From Oscillospiraceae bacterium (GTDB lineage: Bacteria > Bacillota > Clostridia > Saccharofermentanales > Saccharofermentanaceae), in contig CADAKH010000010.1 of the NCBI GenBank assembly GCA_902788505.1, positions 1 through 64,000 of the forward strand: a stretch of 64,000 bases of DNA. The letters run 5' to 3'. Under the pieces are notes generated by a model. It did not search any database and was not told where the DNA came from. It saw nothing but the letters and a program-made list of their open reading frames with translations. Below, piece by piece: positions 45,611 through 53,638 of the stretch. Positions within the stretch are counted from its first letter, which is position 1; each line of letters opens with the position of its first letter. The position numbers were made by a program, and so were the translations under genes.

Positions 45611-46135
45611 TTAAAGTACAGTAACCTGTAATCCCTTTAATACATCCATCGTTGCCTGGTGAAGCTTGGGATCAAAAGATGCGGTAAGTTTTGAATCAAC
45701 TATTATCTCAGCCTCAGGTGCAGCTGCCTTTGCGATCACGGCATTTGAGACAACACAGATGTTTGAGACAAGGCCGCAGACTTCGATGCTGCTGATATCT
45801 TCTGCATTATCTTTGAGATATTCTGCAAGCTCTATGCTTCCGAATGTAAGTTTCTCAAAAGCCTTCTTGCCGTCAAGCAGAGGCTTTAGCTCATCACAGA
45901 GACAGTGGCCTTCTGATCCTTTGATGCAGTGAGGTACAGGAAGATTCTTACCTTCCTGAGTATCCATATAGTTCTCAAAATGGGTATCAAGTGTATAAAC
46001 GATCTTATTGCCGGCTTCTTCAAATTCCCTGATCTTTGCAGCGATACCGGGAATGATCTTCTCTGCTCCGTCAAAGCCGAGAGCACCGTCAATGAAGTCT
46101 TTTTGCATGTCAACTACAACGAGGACCTTATACAT
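45611..46135 (-). CDS. Isochorismatase-family cysteine hydrolase (nicotinamidase-like)
   Basis: 174 residues. The catalytic aspartate is in VVDMQKDFIDGAL (D9-D14 region), and the catalytic cysteine is in CGLVSNICVVSNA near residue 132, with a lysine (FEKLTFGS) between them. A nicotinamidase (PncA-like) releasing ammonia from nicotinamide is the best guess, because the metal-binding DTHFEN histidine is also present. Other amidases of this family cannot be ruled out. It has an AGGAGGT ribosome site. Confidence 0.8.
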   Translation of the reverse strand: MYKVLVVVDMQKDFIDGALGFDGAEKIIPGIAAKIREFEEAGNKIVYTLDTHFENYMDTQEGKNLPVPHCIKGSEGHCLCDELKPLLDGKKAFEKLTFGSIELAEYLKDNAEDISSIEVCGLVSNICVVSNAVIAKAAAPEAEIIVDSKLTASFDPKLHQATMDVLKGLQVTVL

Positions 46136-46190
46136 GTCATACCTCCTGAAGATATTAAAAAAGCTGCCGCTAACGCAACAGCTTTGTGTA

Positions 46191-46267
<77 letters not shown>

Positions 46268-46317
46268 ATATTCCCTATCGGTTTCCCAATAGCCTATTAA
46301 TCTTATTACTTGAAACC

Positions 46318-46346
46318 TTGAATGTCAATCACGATTTAGTTAGAAT
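46318..46346 (+). promoter_or_regulatory. Sigma-A promoter of the phosphatase gene
   Basis: TTGAAT, 17 bp, TAGAAT, 31 bp upstream of the plus-strand ATG at 46378. Confidence 0.65.
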
Positions 46347-46377
46347 GATTTCTATCGATTTTATGGGGAGTAATTAA

Positions 46378-47121
46378 ATGAATTCGTATAATCCTGACAC
46401 GCAGCTAGTGAAAGAACTTGCTCTTATAAATTGCAGAGAACTTGGCGGAATGCCTTTAGCCGGCGGAAAGACATTTAAGACCGGTCTTTTCTTAAGATCA
46501 GGATCTCCCGAGTGGCTCAGTCAGGAACAGTATAACGAAGTCAAAGGATACGGAGTAAAGACTGTTATTGATCTTCGTGCAACAGATGAGCTGAAAGGCA
46601 CAGGCAATCCGTTTGAGAAAGACCCCGACATTAAGTTCTACAGCATTCCCCTTCTTAACAGCGATCCGAACGGTCCGGAAGATAAGACTATCGAATACAT
46701 AAGGACCCATACACTCGGCGATTACTATGTCATCATTGGCGAAGAGATGGGTGAGCGCCTTGCTGAGATCATGCGTGTTCTCTTAAATAACGACGGTCTT
46801 TTGCTTTTCCACTGCGCGCACGGCAAGGACAGGACAGGCGTCGTTGCCGCTATACTTTATCTTCTCTGCGGCGCTTCAAGAGAAGACATCATTGCAAACT
46901 ATGCGGTATCTTACGAATATCTCAGGGATTTTCTTGAACCTTACATCAGTAAACTGCCTGATGACATGAAGCACATTCTGAGATCAGATGCGCACAACAT
47001 GGTTACATTCCTGGATTATATCGACAGCAAATGGGATGGCGATGTAGCTAACCTTCTTATAGCTAACGGTCTGACGCAGGATGAGATAAGTGCACTTAGA
47101 GCCAAGTGCATTGCTGATTAA
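46378..47121 (+). CDS. Tyrosine/dual-specificity protein phosphatase
   Basis: 247 residues. The signature loop FHCAHGKDRTGVVAAIL (about residues 143-159) holds the nucleophile cysteine and arginine, and the N-terminus has NCRELGGMP and LFLRSGSP, as in the MptpB/LipA family of bacterial phosphatases. It would remove phosphate from phosphotyrosine, other phosphoresidues or phosphoinositides. There is no signal peptide, so it is cytosolic. It has a GGGGAG ribosome site. The stop overlaps the convergent lipoprotein gene by 4 bp, with no terminator between. Confidence 0.88.
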   Translation: MNSYNPDTQLVKELALINCRELGGMPLAGGKTFKTGLFLRSGSPEWLSQEQYNEVKGYGVKTVIDLRATDELKGTGNPFEKDPDIKFYSIPLLNSDPNGPEDKTIEYIRTHTLGDYYVIIGEEMGERLAEIMRVLLNNDGLLLFHCAHGKDRTGVVAAILYLLCGASREDIIANYAVSYEYLRDFLEPYISKLPDDMKHILRSDAHNMVTFLDYIDSKWDGDVANLLIANGLTQDEISALRAKCIAD

Positions 47122-48416
47122 CCGACTGCTTCACCGAGCATTATGCTCGTTACATTGCCGTATTCATCAAATTCGAATGACAATACGAACTCACCGTCAC
47201 CGTTCTTGAATGAGCTTGTATAATCACATTCATCGAACATCGGATATACAAGAAGCAATTCGGAAATATTCATTCCGATATAAAGATCCTCATTAAAGCT
47301 GAACTCGCCATCCTTTTTGAGAAGCACCGAAGTCAGTCTTCCGGAAGACCACTGTCCCTTATCACCTATTTCGGCATCAAGACGGATCGTCATGCCGTCG
47401 TATGCAAGGATAACCTGATCAGAAGTATATGTTGAGAACTTCGGATCACCCAAAAGATAGCGGATCTCACTTGATGTGTAAGTTGAACCCATTCGAAGCC
47501 TTGAAGATCCTTCTCTTGAGAAACGCAATTCCCTTATGGATGCCGGAACCTCATCTTCGACCATGAAGTTGCCGTCTGTCTTAAGCCTGAGATCTACCGT
47601 CTTTGATACGATCGAAGTTCCGTCTGCAGTAAATACTTCAGGGATAACATACGAAATATGCGTAGGTGTAAACAGCTTCAGCTCAAAATCGGGAGTACTT
47701 GTCTTAACCTTAAGTCTGTAATAGTCGGCGATATAATCGGCTTTGGCACGTATAACCGAATTCATATAGATATCGGAGTCGTAATCAGACTTGATAATTG
47801 CTTCAAGGCCGTCGACATTATCGCTGTCGATCATCTCGAAGTAGTGATTGATATAAGAGTATGCGAGCATCGTGTCGATGATATATTTGCTGGACAGGAT
47901 ATAGATATTGTCCTTTTTGGAAAGCGTGAACCTTACAGGAGGAGCACTTTTGTCCTTATCCTTTGAATAACAGAGCTCAACGACATCCATCTCCCCGTAA
48001 TTCAGAATCGATGCATAGCTTTCTTCATTGGTCATATCAATGGACTCGAAATACTTTGCCTTGTCTTCATCATTTAAGATCTTGAACGAATCAGGTGTAC
48101 CATGCTCCTGAGAGCATTTCCTTAAAACAGAGCAGTAATTTGAGAACATCGAATAAGATAAACCTTCGATCTGGTTTGACGGGAACTTGGCGTAGATATC
48201 AGCAACGTCGCCTTCATTTATAACGGCATTGGTAACAAGTCTTGCGAGCTCAGTCTCAGCCAAAGGCTTCTGTGTTACACCGTGAGTAAGACTGTTGATG
48301 AAATCACAACCGGTGATCCCCAATACGCCAATAAGCATGAATGAACACAGGATAACAGCAAGAGCTTTGGAGAAAGCTCTCTTTAATCCGTTCAAGCTGT
48401 TACCTGTTTTAGTCAT
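47118..48416 (-). CDS. Predicted lipoprotein of unknown function
   Basis: 432 residues. A signal peptide (KALAVILCSFMLIGVLGITGC) ends in a lipobox, so the cysteine near residue 36 should be lipid-modified and the protein anchored on the outer membrane face. The rest contains two short SmpA/BamE-like pieces by eye (RMGSTYTSSEIRYLLGDP and MNISELLLVYP). I do not recognise the middle part. It directly follows rlmB by 3 bp, in a run with cysS and mrnC. Confidence 0.75.
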   Translation of the reverse strand: MTKTGNSLNGLKRAFSKALAVILCSFMLIGVLGITGCDFINSLTHGVTQKPLAETELARLVTNAVINEGDVADIYAKFPSNQIEGLSYSMFSNYCSVLRKCSQEHGTPDSFKILNDEDKAKYFESIDMTNEESYASILNYGEMDVVELCYSKDKDKSAPPVRFTLSKKDNIYILSSKYIIDTMLAYSYINHYFEMIDSDNVDGLEAIIKSDYDSDIYMNSVIRAKADYIADYYRLKVKTSTPDFELKLFTPTHISYVIPEVFTADGTSIVSKTVDLRLKTDGNFMVEDEVPASIRELRFSREGSSRLRMGSTYTSSEIRYLLGDPKFSTYTSDQVILAYDGMTIRLDAEIGDKGQWSSGRLTSVLLKKDGEFSFNEDLYIGMNISELLLVYPMFDECDYTSSFKNGDGEFVLSFEFDEYGNVTSIMLGEAVG

Positions 48417-48419
48417 CAG

Positions 48420-49286
48420 TTATTCCTCTTTATGCCTTTTTGCCTGTGCTTCAAAGAGTACTACTCCTGCTGCAACAGCGGCATTAAGGCTGTTAACATG
48501 GCCTGACATCGGGATGGATACCGTAAAGTCACAGCACTTCCTAACGCCGTCTCTCATTCCGTCGCCTTCACTTCCGATGACAACAACGAGATTGCCCGAG
48601 TAATCGGCAGCATGATATTCATAATCCGCATTCATGTCGGTTCCGCAGACCCAGAAGTTCTCCTTCTCTTTAAGCCTTGTAAGTGTCTGGGCAAGATTGG
48701 TGACTCTTGCTACGGGCACATATTCGATGGCACCGGCAGAAGCCTTGGCAACCATAGAGTCCAGAGCAACAGAACGTCTCTCGGGGATAATGACACCGTC
48801 AACTCCGCAGCAGTCAGATATTCTGAGGATAGAACCCAGGTTATAGGCATCCTTGATCTCATCCAGTGCTACGAGAAGAGCAGGTCTTCCCTCCTGTCTG
48901 CACTTTTCGATTATCTCATCAAGATCAGCATAGCTGTGAGGCGCAACTGAGGCAATAACGCCCTGGTGATTATGTGTGGCACTCATCTTATCCAGGATCT
49001 GTCTTGTAGCTCTCGTTACAACGATGCCGCGCTTTTTTGCTTCATCAAGGATCCTGATAAGGCCGTGATCCAAAGGCTTGTCTCCTTCAGGTTTTAAGAT
49101 CCAGATCTTATTGAAGTCTCTTCCGGCAGCCAAAGCCTCCGTTACGGCATTTCTGCCTTCGAGCTTATCTGTCGTGTCATCTCTTGTGAAAGCATCGTCT
49201 TCACGGACACGCTTTTCCTGAGGCCTGGAATTCTCAGGTCTTCTCTGTCTCTTATCCTGATTAAAACGTCTCTTGCCTTTATCCAT
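48420..49286 (-). CDS. rlmB: 23S rRNA 2'-O-methyltransferase RlmB (TrmH/SpoU family)
   Basis: 288 residues from the ATG at 49286. A GTG at 49322 is possible but lacks a ribosome site and overlaps mrnC more. It has a basic start, a substrate-binding domain (LEGRNAVTEAL), then a SPOUT knot: ALDEIKDAYNLGSILRISDC, VVVIGSEGDGM and SIPMSGHVNSLNAAVAAGV. It methylates G2251 of 23S rRNA. The cysS-mrnC-rlmB order is conserved in Bacillota. Confidence 0.93.
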   Translation of the reverse strand: MDKGKRRFNQDKRQRRPENSRPQEKRVREDDAFTRDDTTDKLEGRNAVTEALAAGRDFNKIWILKPEGDKPLDHGLIRILDEAKKRGIVVTRATRQILDKMSATHNHQGVIASVAPHSYADLDEIIEKCRQEGRPALLVALDEIKDAYNLGSILRISDCCGVDGVIIPERRSVALDSMVAKASAGAIEYVPVARVTNLAQTLTRLKEKENFWVCGTDMNADYEYHAADYSGNLVVVIGSEGDGMRDGVRKCCDFTVSIPMSGHVNSLNAAVAAGVVLFEAQAKRHKEE

Positions 49287-49710
49287 TGTCACTCTCTGTT
49301 TCCTTACCGATAACTCCGTCACATATATCGAAGCTCTTATAGATCAGATATTCCATTCTGGGCTCTTCGTTGTTCAGGAAGAGATATCCCAGAAGAGCCT
49401 CAAAGCCTGTCGCATACATATAGTCGGCATGATTGGCATTCTTTGAAACCGCATGCGGATTCGAATTTTTGCCTCTTCTGAAATAGTCTGATTCAGTCTC
49501 AGTCAGCTCATCTGCCAGTACCCTTATGCTTGCCGCCTGTGCCTCTGCAGAAACATAGCGCACGGTATTGTTATGCATCTTGTTATTGCTTCCGGCTCCG
49601 AGTGTAGCCGACTTACATCTTGCATAGAGCTCGTAGATAGAGTCGCCTATGTAGGCCAAGACAAGCGGAGATACCTCTCGGAGATCCTGTGCAATAAAAG
49701 GTTTTATCAT
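49279..49710 (-). CDS. mrnC: Mini-ribonuclease 3
   Basis: 143 residues, an RNase III catalytic domain without the RNA-binding domain. The acidic motif SPLVLAYIGDSIYELYAR (about 15-32) and the second block ATGFEALLGYLFLNNEEPRM carry the metal ligands. It matures 23S rRNA ends in Bacillota. It starts 3 bp past the cysS stop. Confidence 0.95.
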   Translation of the reverse strand: MIKPFIAQDLREVSPLVLAYIGDSIYELYARCKSATLGAGSNNKMHNNTVRYVSAEAQAASIRVLADELTETESDYFRRGKNSNPHAVSKNANHADYMYATGFEALLGYLFLNNEEPRMEYLIYKSFDICDGVIGKETESDNG

Positions 49711-49713
49711 CAG

Positions 49714-51120
49714 TTATGCCTTCTCGATCTTAAAACCGCCGGGCACATCCTTTACGGTGTATCCCTTAGCCTGGATCTCATCTCTGATCCTGTCAGCCTC
49801 AGCATAGTCCTTAGCCTTCTTTGCTTCAGCTCTCTTATTTGCAAGTTCTGTGATCTCTTCAGGGATCTCATCTTCAAGATCCAAAAGGATTCCCAAAACG
49901 CCTGTAAGCTCAACGATCTTATCCCTTGCAGCCTGAAGCGCTTCCTTGGATACCTTTGCTTCCTGGGCACTTGTATTTGTCTGTCTTACAAGATTGAAGA
50001 TATCAGTGATCGCATCAGCACTGTTGAGGTCATCATCCATATGGGAGATGAAGCTCTCCGTTGCAGTCTTTACAGCATCTGAAAGGACCTTGTCAGCCTC
50101 AGCATCACCTGCAAGATTACCGTTATTCAAAACGAAGTCGGCATTTCTTACGCAGTTGGAGATCCTTCCGAGACTTGTCTGTGCAGCTGCCAAAAGCTCA
50201 TCGGAGAAATTGATGGGGCTTCTGTAGTGTCCGAGCAGAATGAAGAATCTTACTACATTGTAGGGATACTTCTTAACAATATCTCTGATCGTGAAGAAAT
50301 TGCCCAAAGACTTACTCATCTTCTCGCCGTCAATGTTGACGAATGCGTTATGAACCCAGTAGTTGCAGAATGTGCAGCCGTTTGCTGCTTCGCTCTGTGC
50401 GATCTCGTTCTCGTGGTGCGGGAAGATTAGATCCTGTCCGCCGCCGTGGATATCGATGGTATCACCAAGATACTGCTTGATCATGGCAGAGCACTCAATG
50501 TGCCAGCCGGGTCTTCCTTCACCCCAGGGTGAACCCCATGAAGGCTCGCCTTCCTTCTTGAACTTCCAGACAGCAAAGTCACCGGGATTTTTCTTGCCTT
50601 CGTAAGAAGCCTTGCGCTCACCGCCGCCTGCTTCAAGCTCATCAAGATTATAGTGTGAGAGCTTACCGTAATCTGCTTTCTTGGAGACATCGTAGTAAAC
50701 TCCGTCACCTTCGATTATGTATGTGAAGCCCTTCTCTTCCATGGACTTGATAAGACCGATAATGGCCTTCATTGAGTGAGTGGCTCTTGGCTGATATGTC
50801 TGTCTCTTAATGTTGAGACCGTCAGCATCGACATAGTATTCCTTGATGAATCTGTCAGCGAGCTCTTCAACCGTGATGCCTTCCTCATTGGCACGCTTGA
50901 TCATCTTATCGTCGATATCCGTGAAGTTCTGAACGAAAGTAACGTCATAGCCTCTGTATTCCAGATATCTTGCAAGCGTATCGAAAGTAACGAACGGTCT
51001 TGCGTTGCCCAAATGGAAATAGTTATATACCGTAGGACCGCAGGCATACATCTTAACCTTGCCGGGTTCAATCGGTTTGAATTCTTCTTTTGTTCTTGTG
51101 AGTGTATTGTAAAGTTTCAT
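49714..51120 (-). CDS. cysS: Cysteinyl-tRNA synthetase
   Basis: 468 residues, the normal size. A class I synthetase with a HIGH-type motif FHLGNARPF (about 36-44), zinc cysteine and histidine ligands ([32 protein letters not shown]) and KMSKSLGNF (near 267). It charges tRNA-Cys. It has a strong GAAGGAGATAAG site. A structured RNA with an intrinsic terminator lies 90-310 bp upstream. Confidence 0.97.
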   Translation of the reverse strand: MKLYNTLTRTKEEFKPIEPGKVKMYACGPTVYNYFHLGNARPFVTFDTLARYLEYRGYDVTFVQNFTDIDDKMIKRANEEGITVEELADRFIKEYYVDADGLNIKRQTYQPRATHSMKAIIGLIKSMEEKGFTYIIEGDGVYYDVSKKADYGKLSHYNLDELEAGGGERKASYEGKKNPGDFAVWKFKKEGEPSWGSPWGEGRPGWHIECSAMIKQYLGDTIDIHGGGQDLIFPHHENEIAQSEAANGCTFCNYWVHNAFVNIDGEKMSKSLGNFFTIRDIVKKYPYNVVRFFILLGHYRSPINFSDELLAAAQTSLGRISNCVRNADFVLNNGNLAGDAEADKVLSDAVKTATESFISHMDDDLNSADAITDIFNLVRQTNTSAQEAKVSKEALQAARDKIVELTGVLGILLDLEDEIPEEITELANKRAEAKKAKDYAEADRIRDEIQAKGYTVKDVPGGFKIEKA

Positions 51121-51144
51121 TATCTTATCTCCTTCGTGTTAAAT

Positions 51145-51173
51145 CTTGTATGCATAAAAACGGTAAAATTCAA
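51145..51173 (-). promoter_or_regulatory. Possible proximal promoter of cysS
   Basis: TTGAAT, 17 bp, TACAAG on the minus strand, 25 bp before the cysS start. If used, the structured RNA upstream would be an independent small RNA and not a cysS leader. Confidence 0.4.
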
Positions 51174-51286
51174 CATCGACAGGATATTAAGTTAACGAAT
51201 ACCTGATATAAAAAAACAGCACCCGCCGCCATATCAGCGACCGGGCTGACAGATGCCAAATTGCTTGCATCAATAAGACTTTCCAT
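51170..51286 (-). CDS. 38-codon ORF in the cysS leader
   Basis: It begins ATG GAA AGT after TAAAGGAGTAACAG, a very good ribosome site, and encodes 38 residues ending in Ser-Cys-Arg-Cys before TGA. The ORF runs through the terminator hairpin at 51217-51248, so a translating ribosome would open the hairpin. The two cysteine codons at the end, upstream of cysS, are suggestive of a leader peptide but lie after the terminator. There is no homologue that I recognise. It may be chance. Confidence 0.35.
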   Translation of the reverse strand: MESLIDASNLASVSPVADMAAGAVFLYQVFVNLISCRC

Positions 51287-51440
51287 CTGTTACTCCTTTA
51301 AACCCCCGAAACAAAGTGGACTCTGATTGACACCCGGAAATCCAGGGCGGTGCTCAGGTATCAGATCTCAATAGTCCAACTTACAAGGCTTTACATCAAA
51401 AAGACAGGCCCAAGCTTAGAGGCCACCATGCTCGAGTTAA
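51210..51440 (-). ncRNA. Structured RNA or leader upstream of cysS
   Basis: This covers most of the 430-bp stretch between cysS and brnA. On the minus strand a long imperfect hairpin forms: 51382-51373 with 51322-51313 (9 of 10 pairs), CTGAT/ATCAG stacked inside (51364-51360 with 51327-51323), then a GC-rich tip. A second stem ACAGATG/CATCTGT follows, and then an intrinsic terminator at 51217-51248. The order structured domain - terminator - gene is that of a riboswitch or attenuator, but I see no T-box, SAM or other known motif. A stand-alone small RNA is equally possible. Confidence 0.45.
51217..51248 (-). terminator. Intrinsic terminator upstream of cysS
   Basis: CAGC-CC-GTCGC pairs with GCGGC-GG-GCTG (11 bp with one mismatch and a one-base bulge, loop TGATATG), directly followed by seven T on the minus strand. 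Confidence 0.65.
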
Positions 51441-51458
51441 CTATATTTTAATATAAAA

Positions 51459-51497
51459 AGCGGGATATGCCAAACTCTTCGTTTAGGATATCCCGCT
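51459..51497 (-). terminator. Terminator of brnTA
   Basis: AGCGGGATAT / ATATCCCGCT plus an inner GTTT/AAAC pairing gives a very long stem, followed by TTTTTATATT on the minus strand. It lies 58 bp past the brnA stop. Confidence 0.85.
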
Positions 51498-51554
51498 AAT
51501 AAAATAATGATTCTTGTCGTTATTGATTTGATAAGACTGTCATAATCAGAACAC

Positions 51555-51779
51555 TCATGCCGGCTTCTTCCAGTTTATGTCCGGCTTGATTCCTTTTTTC
51601 ACGCAGTCATCCAAATACATGTCTATCAGATTCTGGTATGGAATTCCAGTCTCCTCGGCCAGTTTTTTGAAGTAATCAACGGTAGTAGTTCTGAGATTAA
51701 TAGTAACCTGTCGCTTAAGCATTTCTGCATAAGGATTCTTTCTCGGGTTCAATTTTTCTATATCATAGTTATCTCTCAT
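51555..51779 (-). CDS. brnA: BrnA-family antitoxin
   Basis: 74 residues. The C-terminal two-thirds (VTINLRTTTVDYFKKLAEETGIPYQ...) form a ribbon-helix-helix domain that binds its own promoter. The N-terminus would wrap the toxin. Its ATG overlaps the brnT stop (ATGA), giving the normal toxin-first order of BrnTA systems. Confidence 0.88.
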   Translation of the reverse strand: MRDNYDIEKLNPRKNPYAEMLKRQVTINLRTTTVDYFKKLAEETGIPYQNLIDMYLDDCVKKGIKPDINWKKPA

Positions 51780-52063
51780 ATTTCACCACCATTCAAATAG
51801 TAATCTGTCTCTGTTTTTGTTGCTTTTCTGGCTGAAATGATTCTTATCACTTTACCCTCTTTTCTATAACAATGACTTACTGTTAATACTCTTGTTTTTC
51901 TGCTCATCCCGATAAGAAGAAATCGTTCTTCGTCTTCTGAATGATCCGGATCATCAAACAAGAGGGCATCATCGTCAAAAAAGGATGTGCAAGCTTCAGC
52001 AAAATCTATTCCATGTTTAGTAATATTGACCTTATTTTTGTTTTCATCCCATTCAAAGGTCAT
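51776..52063 (-). CDS. brnT: BrnT-family ribonuclease toxin
   Basis: 95 residues from the ATG at 52063, behind AAGGAGGCATTC; earlier in-frame starts lack such a site. It begins FEWDENKNKVNITKHGIDF, the BrnT signature, with FDDPDHSEDEERFLLIG and IRIISARKATKTE, a RelE-like fold. It cuts RNA when free of BrnA, stopping growth under stress. It is complete and looks active. Confidence 0.9.
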   Translation of the reverse strand: MTFEWDENKNKVNITKHGIDFAEACTSFFDDDALLFDDPDHSEDEERFLLIGMSRKTRVLTVSHCYRKEGKVIRIISARKATKTETDYYLNGGEI

Positions 52064-52088
52064 GAATGCCTCCTTATTCATAATTATA

Positions 52089-52110
52089 TGATAATTATAT
52101 TTAATTATCA
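52089..52110. promoter_or_regulatory. Palindromic operator candidate of brnTA
   Basis: TGATAATTA-TATT-TAATTATCA is a perfect 9-bp inverted repeat 25 bp upstream of the brnT start, in an AT-rich promoter region. BrnA-type ribbon-helix-helix repressors bind such sites, so autoregulation is likely. Confidence 0.6.
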
Positions 52111-52131
52111 AATGTTCATCGCATATCAAAA

Positions 52132-52165
52132 AGGCCTTGCATCAGCTGTAACTGACACAAGGCCT
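52132..52165 (-). terminator. Terminator of purB
   Basis: AGGCCTTG / CAAGGCCT with an 18-nt loop that can pair further, followed by TTTTTGAT on the minus strand. It lies 28 bp past the purB stop. Confidence 0.75.
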
Positions 52166-52193
52166 AATTAATTATCTGTTCGATATATGGTTG

Positions 52194-53636
52194 TTATACT
52201 TTGAGTTCTACTTCGCTTACCGCAAGATCATCCTTATGAGCTTCGATCAAAGGTCTGACACACTCATTGAGGAATGTGTCAACCTGCTCGGGACAGCGTC
52301 CGATATAAAGCTTGGGATCTCTGAGCTTGATAAGTTCATCCATGGTCATGCCGAATTTCGGATCAGCTGCGATCCTCTCAAGAAGATCGTTGGGCTGGCC
52401 TTCGTTCTTTACAACAGAACCTGCCTTCATTGAGAGCTGGCGGATCTCCTCGTGGAGTTCCTGACGGTTGCCGCCCTTCTTGGTTGCTTCCATCATGATA
52501 TTCTCTGTCATCATGAACGGGAGCTCATCAAGAATGTGCTTCTCGATCATCTTGGGATAAACAACAAGACCGGAAACAACATTTGTATAAATACCGAGGA
52601 TGGCATCAACTGCAAGGAAAGCCTCAGGAACTGAGATTCTCTTGTTTGCAGAGTCATCTAATGTTCTCTCGAACCACTGCTCTGAAGAAGTCATAGCGGG
52701 ATTAAGAACGTCAGCGATCACATATCTTGAAAGAGATGCAATTCTCTCGGATCTCATCGGATTTCTCTTATATGCCATGGCTGAAGATCCGATCTGGTTC
52801 TTCTCGAAAGGCTCTTCGATCTCCTTCAGGTGCTGAAGAAGTCTGATATCGTTGGAGAACTTGTGAGCGCTCTGAGCTATGCCGGCAAGAGCTGAAAGAA
52901 CTGTATAGTCGATCTTTCTGGAATATGTCTGGCCTGATACATAGTACGACTGCTCGAATCCCATCTTCTCGCAGATCTTCTTGTCGAGTTCTACGCACTT
53001 GGCATGATCACCGTCGAAAAGGTCATAGAAAGAAGCCTGAGTACCCGTCGTTCCCTTGCATCCGAGAAGTTTCAAAGAAGCAATGGCATTCTCGATAGTC
53101 TCAAGATCGAATACAAGATCCTGAAGCCAGAGCGTTGCCCTCTTACCTACTGTTACGAGCTGAGCCGGCTGGAAATGTGTGAATCCCAGAGTAGGCATAG
53201 CCTTGTACTTATCAGCAAAATCAGCGAGCTTAGCAATAACGACTACAAGTCTCTTCTTAATAAGCTCCAATGCCTCTCTCATGATGATGATGTCTGTATT
53301 GTCGCCTACATAGCATGATGTGGCACCAAGGTGGATGATCGCATCAGCACCGGAACCCTTGACCTGCTTGCCATAAGAATGGACATGAGCCATTACATCG
53401 TGGCGGCGGATCTTCTCCTCTGCTGCTGCATCCTCATAATCGATATCATCCTTGTGAGCCTTAAGATCAGCGATCTGCTCATCTGTGATATTAAGTCCCA
53501 ACTCCTTCTCAGCCTCAGCCAATGCGATCCAGAGAAGTCTCCATGTACGGAACTTCTTGTCAGGTGAGAAGATGTACTGCATCTCGCGACTTGCGTAGCG
53601 GGAGTTTAAAGGGCTCTCGTATGTATCTTTGTTCAT
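52194..53636 (-). CDS. purB: Adenylosuccinate lyase
   Basis: 480 residues. It splits SAICAR and adenylosuccinate in purine synthesis. It has a fumarase-superfamily core with HLGATSCYVGDNTDI (about 92-106), TLGFTHFQPAQ, and the catalytic-serine loop GSSAMAYKRNPMRSERI near residue 282. It starts behind GGAGGATC, 2 bp after the aminotransferase stop, so the two are co-transcribed. Confidence 0.96.
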   Translation of the reverse strand: MNKDTYESPLNSRYASREMQYIFSPDKKFRTWRLLWIALAEAEKELGLNITDEQIADLKAHKDDIDYEDAAAEEKIRRHDVMAHVHSYGKQVKGSGADAIIHLGATSCYVGDNTDIIIMREALELIKKRLVVVIAKLADFADKYKAMPTLGFTHFQPAQLVTVGKRATLWLQDLVFDLETIENAIASLKLLGCKGTTGTQASFYDLFDGDHAKCVELDKKICEKMGFEQSYYVSGQTYSRKIDYTVLSALAGIAQSAHKFSNDIRLLQHLKEIEEPFEKNQIGSSAMAYKRNPMRSERIASLSRYVIADVLNPAMTSSEQWFERTLDDSANKRISVPEAFLAVDAILGIYTNVVSGLVVYPKMIEKHILDELPFMMTENIMMEATKKGGNRQELHEEIRQLSMKAGSVVKNEGQPNDLLERIAADPKFGMTMDELIKLRDPKLYIGRCPEQVDTFLNECVRPLIEAHKDDLAVSEVELKV

Positions 53637-53638
53637 TA

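Noticed and set aside
51210..51440. A T-box riboswitch upstream of cysS
   Set aside because: The conserved antiterminator core (AGGGTGG followed by ACCGCG) is not present, although structure and terminator are.
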